From Cryptomeria japonica (taxonomy: Eukaryota > Streptophyta > Pinopsida > Cupressales > Cupressaceae): DNA of 64,000 nt. Where the stretch lies: assembly GCF_030272615.1 (NCBI RefSeq), contig NC_081406.1, positions 110,309,283 through 110,373,282 on the forward strand, written 5' to 3'. Each line of letters opens with the position of its first letter. Positions within the stretch are counted from its first letter, which is position 1. This document shows, piece by piece, positions 11,212 to 20,796 of this stretch. The position numbers and the translations under genes are program-made. The notes under the pieces are model-generated. The model had not been told where the DNA came from. It did not search any database and saw only the letters and a program-made list of their open reading frames with translations.

Positions 11212-13179
11212 TCAAGAATGACTATCCCCTGATGGAGATGGTCTAGCTCCAGATGCACCTGCCCCTGGATCTCCAGGAGGATCCTGTCTAGCTCCCGATA
11301 CACTCGCCCCCAGATCTGCAGGAGGGTCCTGTCTAGCTAGCCCCGTCACTCCTCGACTCTCGGATCGTGTCCCAGCAGTTCGAGATCGACTCGATCTTGA
11401 CTGTGCAAAGCTCTCAACACGTCGATCTCTAGGTACTGCAGCCTCATAGTGCTGCCTGTAATACTCCGCCTCCTAGACACTTCATGTCAGCTCTCTAAGG
11501 GTGTCTCTCAAAGGACCACCCGCCGCTGCTCTCTGCACAGTCGCTAAGGCCTCCTCTGCTCGACCCCGCCACTCTATCTCTATATCTCTCTCAGTAGTCA
11601 ACTGAGAAATCTGCCGCTGATAGGTCAAAATTTGTGCCTGCAGCTGCTGCACAGTAATCTGTAGGGTCCGGATCTGTGCATCCTCTACATGACCCGGCAC
11701 TCGAACCCGCAGTGGTACCTGTGCTGGCGCCACTCCTCCCACTCGGCCTGTCCTGGGTACGGGAGGTGGGAGTATATCTACCCTCCTCCTCTGTGCTGGC
11801 CTCCCCACCTCCTCCTCTCCCCCCACTGCAGCTAACACCTCTGTCACTCTCCCCTCTCTCCCGGCTCCAATGGCCAATCCTCCTCTCCCCCTCTCAATCC
11901 TACCCTGTCGTACTGCTCTCTGCACACCTCTACCAACCTGCCTCCCCCTGGCTCCTCTACCTCCTCCATCATCTCCATCGTCTCCGTCATCTCCATCATC
12001 TCCCCCCTCCTCTCCATCTAAATCAAATGCTGGCCTCATCTCCTCTGGATCTGAGATCCTCGCCACGGCCCGAGTAGCAAATAAACGAGCAAACTCGTTG
12101 GTCATCCTAACACCCTGTATCTCTGGGGCATAGTCCCAGATCTGTCCTGTCAGCCCTGTGAACTCCTCTATGGCCACGACACTATCAATAGTCGGTCCCC
12201 AATCGGCCACATCCTGCTGCCGCCGTGCATACAAGTACGCTCCCTATGGAATCCCCTGCTGCCTCCCGAACTGCCGCAAAACTCGGGTAACCAAAAACTG
12301 CTCAATAACAAACAGAGTCCTCCTAATCAGATACCTCATCATGAAAATGAAAGGCATCTCCATACCATCCTCCACCCACACCTCACAATCCGTATACGGT
12401 CTCCAGATCACCGTATCTATGTCATCAAACACTCTCCTCCAGTGCTCTAGTTTGTCCAGCTTACGCTGGACAACTAGGCCTCTGTATCCATAGGCGTATG
12501 CTGCACCTACGGGCCTATCTTTGTCTGCCAATGGCCTTGCTACTGGGATGTGCTCCCAGCACCATACCTGTAATAGGGTCACACCTGCTGATAAACTCCC
12601 GTAACCGAGGTATACAACCTCATGCAGGCTCCTGTAAAGATGGGCCAACATCACTGACCCCCATGCAAATCTCTAACCCTGTGTAACCATCTGCTCCAGG
12701 ACCAACCCCCATCCTACTGAAAATCCCTTTGACCTGCGATCAGGACAAAGGAATCCTCCAATGAATCCTGCCAATACCGATGGCAGCGGTGCATAATCCA
12801 GATCCAAGAACTCCTGCCAAGGGATCTCATAACCACAGACACTCTCATCATGAAATATACGGCGCAGTGCCTCTGTGCCGCCCTCCTCTGTCTGCTCATA
12901 CGGTAATATAGCCCCTACCACAGGAATGCGCAAAATCCGGTAGCAATCCTCTGATGTCACTGTCATCTCTCCAGTGGCAAAATGAAAGGTGTTCGTGTCG
13001 CTATGCCACCTCTCTGCCAATGCTGTCAACAGTCCCCAGTTCACAGTGAACCATGGCATATCAAGAAGCGAGGTCAATCCACATCTCTCAATAATATCCA
13101 AGTCCGCTTGTGACAGACGTGGTATCAACGTCCATGGTCTCGGGAATCTCTCCCTCGACTGCACAATACCCAATCGCTC

Positions 13180-14224
13180 CTGTCAAACAAACAAAACATA
13201 TCCAATATCAGTTTCCACATCAACACAAAGATATCAAAATAAAACTTACATCAAAAACATGAAACAAATTTGCTCATCTACAATCAAAGTTCAACATCCT
13301 ATCATTTCATATCAACTTGTAAAACAACTCAAGTTCTCAAAAACCATATCAAAACTTGTAAAACAACTCAAGTACCACAATCACATAAACTTGTAAAACA
13401 ACTCAAGTTTCCCACCCATATCAACTTGTAAAACAACTCAAGTTTCCAATCCATATCGGCTTGTAAAACAACTCAGGCTTTCATACACATTGAACTTGAA
13501 ACAGACAATGCAAATACATCATATTCTGATCAAAACAACAGCTTGATATCTATACATAACTTGGAAAATTGCACATCAAAACAAGTTATACAAATACTCA
13601 TCTTGGATACATGCATCAAAACGCGACAGGCAAACAAAAACACAACTTTTCAACTCGGTCAAAACTGCAAATTTTTCTTGGATGCGCTAAAACAGACCTT
13701 CAATGCGCTAAAACAAACCCATGTGCTAGGCTGCTTGTCCTACGCGCTAATTTACATGTCCTATACGCTAGACTCTGTCTACGCGCTACTCTTTTCTTCC
13801 GTTGCGCTACGTAATCTGTCCTATGCGCTAGAACCTATCTACGCGCTAATATTCCCTTCCTAAGCGCTACCCTTTCATCCCTATGCACTAGGTTAGACCT
13901 ACGCGCTAAACCCCCTTTCTTATGTGAACCTCTGTGCCTCCTATGCGCTAGGTAACCCCTACGCGCTAATCTGTCCACCGATGCGCTACTAAACGCGATA
14001 CATGAGTTGTTCTATGTGCACGCGCTAACCTACATGACCTATGCGCCAGCAAAACATTTTCGAACGCAACCCCTAAAATTGACTTCGATGCGCTACTCTA
14101 CATTTCGTATGCGCTACTGTTGACCCTAGACGCGCTAAAACGAACTATCCGAAGTTTAAAATTCAAAAAACACCTGAAAATGACAAAATGAAAAATCCAA
14201 AAGGGGTCAAAAATGTTGACTTAC
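13180..14224 (-). other. Predicted intron of antisense PMD gene
   Basis: This is a 1045-bp intron with a GTAAGT donor at 14224-14219 and a T-rich acceptor ending in CAG at 13182-13180. It joins two reading frames in phase, which is unlikely by chance. Most of it is filled by the inverted TAGCGCRT array and by repeats of CTTGTAAAACAACTCAAG-like sequence at about 13314-13480. RNA data were not available. Confidence 0.7.
13314..13480. repeat. AACTTGTAAAACAACTCA short tandem repeat
   Basis: A segment of about 18 bases (AACTTGTAAAACAACTCA) recurs at about 13315, 13343, 13388, 13423 and 13460 with variable spacers of roughly 27-45 bp, inside the predicted intron. The repeat is a short local duplication with no known role. 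Confidence 0.7.
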
Positions 14225-14269
14225 TGGTGGTCCACGCGCTACTAGTCTCCGATATCTCCGGACGCGCTC
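13682..14269 (-). repeat. Inverted TAGCGCRT array in PMD intron and exon 1
   Basis: Read on the minus strand, TAGCGCRT occurs perfectly at plus positions 13682, 13703, 13742, 13781, 13823, 13841, 13901, 13943, 13961, 13981, 14020, 14088, 14109, 14130 and 14234. One- or two-base variants lie at 13721, 13763, 13802, 13862, 13883, 13922, 13993, 14041 and 14262. From 13682 to 13961 the steps are 21, 18, then 21, 21, 18 repeated, giving a 60-bp higher-order unit. All these steps are multiples of three. The motif points the same way relative to PMD transcription as the leader array does relative to gag. The copies at 14234 and 14262 fall in exon 1. Confidence 0.95.
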
Positions 14270-14372
14270 GAAATGGTGTCTGTGATAAGGAATAGGCATT
14301 TTCTCTCCAGAGCAAATTCTCTTTTCTTCAAAGTCAACAAAACACAAATGACTTTAAATCAAGCCCTTTTCC

Positions 14373-14381
14373 CCTTTTATA
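14373..14381 (-). promoter_or_regulatory. TATA box for antisense PMD gene
   Basis: TATAAAAGG on the minus strand lies 74 bp upstream of the proposed ATG (14299-14297). A start of transcription about 30 bp downstream would leave a leader of about 50 bases. The match to the plant TATA consensus is strong and the position fits; the transcription start is inferred. Confidence 0.6.
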
Positions 14382-14462
14382 GGAGGAAAATGAAAATAGG
14401 GTTAGCCAACTGGACCTGTAATATGGTCACGGTCTCCCCTATACCAAAACAGTTGTAATTTA

Positions 14463-14576
14463 TCGGGAGATGAATCAATTTACACACTTTCTACAAGCAC
14501 GGAATCCTACACATCATATGAACTTCATCAATTTAAACTAAAAACTTTTCCAAAAAAATATTGATTCATCTCCCGA
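14463..14576. repeat. Perfect 17-bp inverted repeat with 80-bp spacer
   Basis: TCGGGAGATGAATCAAT at 14463-14479 is the exact reverse complement of 14560-14576. It could form a stem-loop between the antisense promoter and the polypurine tract. No gene lies in the loop. It might be the ends of a tiny foldback insertion or an RNA structure near the 3' end of the genomic RNA. Confidence 0.85.
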
Positions 14577-14728
14577 GGGTGCATCACATCAAATATCGAA
14601 TCTGGGGCATCACATCAAATCTGGGGCATGACTTGCAAATAAAAGAGCGACACAAAAATTGCATTTGATCATAAAAACACAAAAACAATCATTTTTATTT
14701 GAAATAACATGTGCACACACGTCACTTC

Positions 14729-14742
14729 AAAGAGGGGCAAAA
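14729..14742 (+). other. G1 polypurine tract
   Basis: AAAGAGGGGCAAAA directly precedes the TG that opens the 3' LTR. It would prime plus-strand DNA synthesis. The position next to a TG start is the main support. Confidence 0.8.
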
Positions 14743-14789
14743 TGTAGATGTATAAAAATGACCATATTCCTAAATGAATATTTTATGTT

Positions 14790-15030
14790 CATTTCCCTAT
14801 TTAATTAAATCCAATTTAATTAAATTATCCACATTCTTCTATTCAATTAAGTAAATCACTTAATTAAATTCACTATACCATTTAATGAATAAATCATTTT
14901 ATTCAATTAAATTCCCCTAGCCACTTTTAATTAAATTCAAATTTAATTAAATAGTTATCCTAAATTAAATAAATCAAATTTATTTAATTACAACCAAATT
15001 GAATGAAAATCAAATAATTCAATTAAATCC
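14790..15030. repeat. TTAATTAA palindrome cluster in U3
   Basis: This is a run of AATTTAATTAAAT, TTCAATTAA and similar words, each self-complementary, spaced 20-40 bp apart near the start of the LTR. It may be an enhancer-like or hairpin-forming tract, or simple low-complexity sequence. Confidence 0.7.
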
Positions 15031-15660
15031 TATTATCCCCCCATCCACTTGCAAAATCCCAAACCCCTTCCTAATCCCTTCTAGAATCTTCTAATCGATT
15101 ATAATTAACCTAACCCTCCTCTAAACTTTGTCACATCCCTAAGCAAAGGGAGCTCACTTCTCAAATGGCCCAAAGTCTTGGATAACCATTGAAAGTTTTC
15201 AACCTTCAACCACCAAAACCCTTAAAGTCTTTGAAAACCATTGAAGGCTTCCAACCCTCAACCACTTAATCCCAAAGTCTCCAATAACCATTAATGGTTA
15301 TTTCAAACCCTCCCACATGGTTAAAACATTTGTTTTGACTCAACCTCTACCCAACCCAAAGGTCTCATCAGGCCATTAATGCTTTGACCATGATTATCTC
15401 TTAATCATTTGCACAAAGGTTTATCCTTGGATTAAATCATAATCCAGTGGGTAAACCTAACTTAGACTTGACCCTTAGCCTTTAGATAACCATGAGGTCT
15501 CCTCAGGCCTTTAATGCCTCCAACCTCTTCTTTCAACCCAATCCTGTGTGGACACTTGTCACCATTTCATTGGTGCAAATTGTGCACATGGATCCCCAAC
15601 TTTCAAACTTGGCCCTTGATTAAACCTTTCAATCCTGACCATCCATTGCCCTGTTTGTGC

Positions 15661-15670
15661 TATAAATAGA
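15661..15670 (+). promoter_or_regulatory. TATA box, first promoter copy of G1 LTR
   Basis: TATAAATAGA sits in the context TGTGCTATAAATAGAG, a strong plant TATA box, in copy 1 of the 877-bp duplication. It probably marks the U3/R boundary about 30 bp downstream. Confidence 0.65.
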
Positions 15671-16537
15671 GTTCTCATTCCTCCATTTTTAACAATCATC
15701 TTTCAAATTTGAAGCATCATACTTATGCTCAAATTCTTTCAAGCTTTCTCATTTCATATATGCTCATCATTTAGCCTCTTTTAGATCAGAAATTAGACTA
15801 AATATGCATGCTTAGAATAATTTCTTTATCATTTAGCTCAATCATAGAGTAAATATATCATGCTAGGATAGTATTCATACTAATCTTGTCATCTTATCAT
15901 TTAGTTTATTGCATTTTAGCATCACACATAGCTTACAACACATCTCATACTAAAATTAATCAAAAGCATCTCTCGTTCTCATATTTGCCATCCCTAAACC
16001 ATTTTGCTCAGTAATTTGAGAGCAAAAACGTTGGTTTGAGGGACATTGTGAGATAGAGAACCATGGGACCCTCCTTGGGAAGCTGAGTAACACATCGTTA
16101 CTCCATAGCTTGCATCAAGAAGTCCTCTGTGTGTGTGTGGACTAGTTTTTCTCATTATTTTCACATTTTAAGTGTTATTTCAAACCCTCCCACATGGTTA
16201 AAACATTTGTTTTGACTCAACCTCTACCCAACCCAGAGGTCTCATCAGGCCATTAATGCTTTGACCATGATTATCTCTTAATCATTTGCACAAAGGTTTA
16301 TCCTTGGATTAAATCATAATCCAGTGGGTAAACCTAACTTAGACTTGACCCTTAGCCTTTAGATAACCATGAGGTCTCCTCAGGCCTTTAATGCCTCCAA
16401 CCTCTTCTTTCAACCCAATCCTGTGTGGACACTTGTCACCATTTCATTGGTGCAAATTGTGCACATAGATCCCCAACTTTCAAACTTGGCCCTTGATTAA
16501 ACCTTTCAATCTTGACCATCCATTGCCCTGTTTGTGC

Positions 16538-16547
16538 TATAAATAGA
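16538..16547 (+). promoter_or_regulatory. TATA box, second promoter copy of G1 LTR
   Basis: The identical TATAAATAGA lies exactly 877 bp after the first, in copy 2 of the duplication. The 3' LTR therefore has two core promoters in tandem, both pointing right into E6. Confidence 0.65.
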
Positions 16548-17077
16548 GCTCTCATTCCTCCATTTTTAACAATCATCTTTCAAATTTGAAGCATCATACT
16601 TATGCTCAAATTCTTTCAAGCTTTCTCATTTCATATATTCTCATCATTTAGCCTCTTTTAGATCAGAAATTAGACTAAATATGCGTGCTTAGAATAATTT
16701 CTTTATCATTTAGCTCAATCATAGATTAAATATATCATGCTAGGATAGTATTCATACTAATCTTGTCATCTTATCATTTAGTTTATTGAATTTTAGCATC
16801 ACACATAGCTTACAACATATCTCATACTAAAATTAATCAAAAGCATCTCTCGTTCTCATATTTGCCATCCCTAAACCATTTTGCTCAGTAATCTGAGAGC
16901 AAAAACGTTGGTTTGAGGGACATTGTGAGATAGAGAACCATGGGACCCTCCTTGGGAAGCTGAGTAACACATCGTTACTCCATAGCTTGCATCAAGAAGT
17001 CCTGTGTGTGTGTGTGGACTAGTTTTTCTCATTATTTTCACATTTTAAGTTTTATTTGCCCACTTTTCCCACACACA

Positions 17078-18148
17078 GATCTTGATAATGAGCAGATGGA
17101 AAATAGTAAACTGAAGAATGAAGTAATGCAAGCCAAGGAACACATCATTTCTTTGCAAGGAAAGCTTTCAGTTGTTCAAGCTAAGAGAAAGGAACTCTAT
17201 GATCAATTGCAAAATCAAAACAATGATGAGGAAGATGCTCTGAAAGATCAATGTCAAAAACTCACTCAGGATAACACTATCTTAAAGAATGAGATGCAAA
17301 CCTTAACCATGAGAATGTGCAAGGAGATTGAAGATAGAAAAAAGAATGAAGAAAACCTAGATCAATCATTAAAGGACAGATCTGACGAATGCAATAGACT
17401 GACACATGAGAATGACATGCTAAAACTTGAGTTGGTCCAATCCTGAAACAATGAACAGGAACTTGAAAGACAAATTATAATCATGAGAGATGATCTAGTC
17501 ACTGCAAATGAGTACAAGGATAAGTTTAAATCCAGCTCTGCCAAACTTGATGAACTACTGAAGAGTCAGAGAGATAGTAATGACAAGAGAGGTCTTGGTT
17601 ATGAAGAAGGAGAAAGCTCTAGTATTGCACAACAAGATCAATCAACTGATCACAAGTAAAATCATGCCAACAATTGAAACCATAAATCACCTATAAGACA
17701 ACCTAATGCTCACAAATTTAATGGTACATACTTTGTTTTTAATAAATATGGTCATATAGAAAGTCAGTGTAGAGATAGGAATAATCAGAGCAATGCATCG
17801 GTCATCAGTCTTGGAAATGTGAAATGTCATGCATGTAGCAGATTTGGACATATGGCTAACCAAAGCAGATCAAAGGGAAATCAAGGAAATCAAGGGTTCA
17901 ACAAAGAAATTCAGAAGAACAATATTGTCTGTTATGCATGCAACAAGATTTGCCATATTGATAAATATTGCAGGAGTAAGAACCCACTAGTAAATGATGG
18001 AAATATAGATGAGAAGGGAAAGGCAAAGGAGGAAGGCATCAAAAAACATCATGAGAAAAGATGGGTAAGAAGATCAGATACTCAACCGACAGAACACCCA
18101 GTAGAGCCATCAAGTCCTACATCGATAGCAAAAACAACCGGTAAATAA
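17078..18148 (+). pseudogene. E6 ORF-A: coiled-coil gag with zinc knuckles, 5' truncated
   Basis: The left end is lost to the G1 insertion. About 17080-17570 encodes a long Lys/Glu/Leu-rich coiled coil; KEIEDRKK and ELVQ are shared with E4. Stops occur at 17444 (TGA), 17657 and 17672. Zinc knuckles follow: a first one with its leading cysteines lost (about 17740-17772), CHACSRFGHMANQ with the last Cys changed to Ser (about 17824-17865), and CYACNKICHIDKYC with Gly changed to Cys (about 17932-17973). The frame ends at 18148. Gag would bind genomic RNA and form particles. Coiled-coil gags with several knuckles are unusual among Copia elements except Sirevirus-like ones. Confidence 0.75.
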
Positions 18149-18193
18149 GGCACTTTACCTTAGGGATAGGCAAATCATTGAAGATCATGCAAA

Positions 18194-19079
18194 TGTAAGG
18201 AAGTTAAGTAGCGGAAACAACTCCCTACACTAACCTTGAGAGGAGGGTAATGCAAAACTTTTTCAGATCATTACAACAGTTACAGAAAATAGAAATAGAT
18301 ATAATAGCATTCATACCACAACACAATGATTTACGTGGGGAAAACCCTTTCGGGAGAAAAACCCCACCCTCCAAAAGCAGCTCAATATTTTATTCAGCAA
18401 TCAAAAACAGATTACAAAATACTTGCAGAGCAAGCTCTTCGCAGGAGTAGCACTAATCAGAGATTCAGAGGCAACTCAATAGCCATAGGACTCTTACACA
18501 CAACCTCTATCTCACACACCTCATAAATAGGAGATACAATACAAGAAACCATCAAACGGTATTACAAAACCATGGGCTAAAACCACCCAATAAGGTGTAG
18601 CCGACCTTATCTCCCTTCTATGACATGTTAAAGCACACATCAACACGTGTCGCTCCCTTTTTATAGCTCATTTATGTATCCGATACAAATTATTTTTCCT
18701 ATTTCAGGAGTACAAACTTCCGGAGGCCATAACTTGAGAACCGGGTGTCCGATTGACGAACCGTTTGAAGCGCCAGAAAGCTCGCGAAGTGCTCTATCAC
18801 CTCGTAACCCACTCCACCAGTTACGGCCACTTTTCAGGGCATTTAGGAGCCTCTAAAGTCTCCAAATTTAAGTTTAAACATTTTATTGCGCCCCTCCAAG
18901 ACGAAAACTTTAATATCTTCAAAACTAGCTGTGACCTTGCGACGCAACTTTACCGGAATGCTTATCTAGCCAACCAGAAGCTTTAGGGAGAGTTTCGCAC
19001 CATTTCGTGCTCAAATAAAAACTTACTATAAATAGTAACCTCGCATAAATGCAAGGTTGAGACACCATTTTTCCCAACA
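18194..19079 (-). mobile_element. Solo LTR with 5-bp target duplication GCAAA
   Basis: It starts TGTAAGG, ends CCCAACA, is 886 bp long and is flanked by GCAAA at 18189-18193 and 19080-19084. It contains ACGTGGGGAAAACCCTTTCG near 18333, which on the minus strand matches the U5 type seen in the Copia 5 LTR (about 52630 and 58105), so the LTR is read as minus. No coding capacity. It separates ORF-A and ORF-B of E6. Confidence 0.85.
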
Positions 19080-19425
19080 GCAAATACCTCGGATTAGATC
19101 TATCGTCAGATAATTCTAATTGTGGATGGATACTCAGGAAATCTCGAGTGCTCACCAAAACATACATACAGATTATGCAACCTGATAAAACTTCTCAATA
19201 GCATTTATGATAGTGGAACATTAGGGTTAACAGTGATAAAAGGGAAAAGTTAAGTTATTCTCTTCACACAACAATCAAGCATTCAGAACAATAATTTCCA
19301 GAGCATTCAAGAGTCTAACACGATTCATGCAAGTACTTTCTCTCGAAAGTAATCTCATCTCCCGAGAGTATTTTGAGATATTTATCGTTAGTAGAAATCC
19401 TAGTTTGGACATTTCTTGATAGATC

Positions 19426-19758
19426 ATGGCTTCTTCATTTAATGTTGATATTCCTTTGGGGGAGGAAATCAAGAACCACCCCCATCCTGAATTCAAGAAG
19501 TACCCCTTCAAATCTCTTTTGGTTGAACCATTGGGAGCATTCTTGAGCATTTGTCATGGTATTCTTCACATTGAAGACAATAAGGCATACATTCACTGCG
19601 ACATCAAGGAGCTCAGAGGATATGAATTATCTTGTATTTTCACTAAGAATCTCATTTCAGACAACCAACTAAAATTGGAATTCACCCACTTGCAAAGGAA
19701 GGGTTTTGGCCAATTCATGGATTTTCCCACATTTGACGAAGCAAAATGGGTCCATTAC
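19426..19758 (+). pseudogene. E6 ORF-B, truncated by G2
   Basis: The frame opens MASSFNVDIPLGEE and is cut by the G2 LTR after about 111 codons, so its last codons would be read into G2 (stop at 19791). It aligns by eye with the first 110 residues of ORF-B in E4: GAF, then VEDP/IEDN with YIH, EEL/KEL and LDFP/MDFP at matching places. The function is unknown and no domain is recognised. It follows ORF-A by about 1.3 kb, or about 0.4 kb without the solo LTR. Confidence 0.65.
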
Positions 19759-20796
19759 TATGGAGGGGAAAAAACAAGCCCGGGTGACTAGGACCTAATC
19801 CCACATTTGCCAACACATTAGGAAGACGAAAGAACCTAGGGAGATAGCTCACTTTGGCTTTACTTCTTGTGAGAAAGAGAGAGCCAAGGATTATCTCTTA
19901 GGGTCTCTATCCCTCTTGTTGTATATGAAGAGAAGATGTGAAAAATAGGGTGTGATTGATCAACTAGACTATGAGATGAACAATGAAGCATATATGAATT
20001 GAAATTGCAGAAACTTGTAAGACTAAAACTGAGATACTAAAAGTAGAGAAGGGGGAGGAATTTGAATGTGTGCCTGGTGTTGAAAAATAAGCTAAATTGA
20101 CCTAGATAGGAGCACTACGCTCTGGTCTTGTTCTGTCTAACAAAGAGCTATAACTAAGAGATTGCAACTATGAGATCTTGAGCTTCCACCCTATCAAAAA
20201 TCACCTAAAAGTGGAGGGAAAAGGGTGCCGCACCCCTATCCTAGGTAGGACTAGTATGCCACACCCTTATCCCTGATGGTTTAAGATAGTCCTTGTGTCT
20301 TGTGCTGATCTGAAAGTCTCCCGGGTACCTGTACCTACACCTGAAACTGAAAAGAGAGGGTTTGGGTGGCTATGTAGGGGTTTTCCTTAGTCAAACCCCT
20401 ATTTTGGTGATTTCCACCTCCACACATAGCCAATAATGTATTGAAAATGTGTGTGCAAGAACCTTGTGTCTATGCAAGATCCTAAATGAGAAAGATAAGA
20501 AACTAGAGCTACCCTACGCTTTTGAGAGTAAACCCTAAATGCATGTAAATATAAATGTAAATGAGAATGAGAATGTCCTAAATCAAATGTGCTAAATGAT
20601 CTCAAGCATGGATGTAAATGTGAAAATGAGTTTAAAGAAGCTCATAGAAAGACATGAAAATAACATGAAACCATGCCAATCCCCAAAGGAGAGATATAAG
20701 CCACTAGATCTCCTATTATTCTTCAATGTCTTCAAGGCTCCTAATTGATGATGAATGCTTGATGAATACTTGATGAATGTTTTTGAATGTTGTTGA
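19759..20796 (-). repeat. G2 left LTR, part 1
   Basis: It matches the right LTR from 63394 (AGTGACTAGGACCTAATCCCA and following text). The opening TGTGGAGG of the right copy reads TATGGAGG here. It ends at GTTGA (20792-20796), the target duplicated by Copia 1, and resumes at 38357. Together the parts give an LTR of about 1.68 kb. Contains no gene. Confidence 0.85.

Larger units (their letters stand above)
11212..14299 (-). pseudogene. Antisense plant-mobile-domain (MAIN-like) gene of G1, two exons
   Basis: Exon 1 runs 14299-14225 (25 codons from ATG) and ends at a consensus GTAAGT donor (14224-14219). Exon 2 starts at 13179 after a T-rich acceptor ending GACAG at 13180 and runs to a TGA at 11214-11212. 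Both exons join in phase 0. Exon 2 itself has no ATG near its start, which supports the upstream exon. The product would be about 680 residues. The plant mobile domain (PF10536 type) covers about 13070-12250: GLLTALAERWHSDTNTFHF, GEMTVTSEDCYRIL and GFSVGWGLVLEQMV are typical. An acidic Gly/Asp stretch (about 12030-11980), a Gly-Arg-rich part, a coiled coil (about 11700-11520) and a Ser-Arg/Pro-rich tail follow. Four stops break it (12675-12673, 12246-12244, 11484-11482, 11475-11473). It is more GC-rich than its surroundings. PMD proteins act in heterochromatin silencing in Arabidopsis (MAIN family); the role inside the element is unknown. Confidence 0.8.
1..17077 (+). mobile_element. G1: Tat/Ogre-like Ty3/Gypsy element, left LTR off window
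   Basis: The order on the plus strand is leader, possible small ORF, gag, protease, G-patch, RT, RNase H, second RNase H-like segment, integrase, antisense PMD gene, polypurine tract and 3' LTR. RT before integrase and the second RNase H with a YFDGS start are known traits of the Tat lineage, as is an extra antisense ORF between pol and the 3' LTR. No chromodomain is seen after the integrase. No 5' LTR or primer site is found: nothing in positions 1-960 matches the end of the 3' LTR, so the window starts inside the leader. The right edge falls in a CACACA run near 17073-17077, where a coiled-coil gag (E6) resumes. The target-site duplication cannot be tested because the left flank is missing. 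Coding parts carry stops and frame changes. Confidence 0.85.
14743..17077 (+). repeat. G1 3' LTR with internal 877-bp tandem duplication
   Basis: The LTR starts TGTAGATG after the polypurine tract and ends in CACACA before the E6 gag frame resumes. The first 300 bp (about 14790-15030) are AT-rich, with many copies of TTAATTAAAT. A segment of 877 bp (15298-16174) is repeated directly as 16175-17051 with only about a dozen visible differences. Without the duplication the LTR would be about 1.46 kb. The exact right end is uncertain by a few bases. Confidence 0.8.
17078..19758 (+). mobile_element. E6: remnant of ORF-A/ORF-B non-autonomous LTR family
   Basis: This fragment continues a reading frame cut by G1 on the left and is cut by G2 on the right. 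It encodes a coiled-coil, zinc-knuckle gag (ORF-A) and then, after a spacer holding a solo LTR, the start of ORF-B. The same two genes in the same order occur in E4 (42909-52020), which has 138-bp LTRs and no pol. No LTR of E6 lies in the window. Confidence 0.7.

Noticed and set aside
11676-12493. Plus-strand open frames rich in Pro, Leu and Ser
   Set aside because: They are shadows of the GC-rich antisense PMD gene.
13543-13863. Plus-strand frame with a repeated Tyr-Ala-Leu pattern
   Set aside because: The pattern comes from the TAGCGCRT array, whose steps are multiples of three; the frame lies in an intron of the opposite strand.
18740-18860. Open frames across the solo LTR near 18647-18986
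   Set aside because: They lie within a solo LTR bounded by GCAAA and have no family signature.
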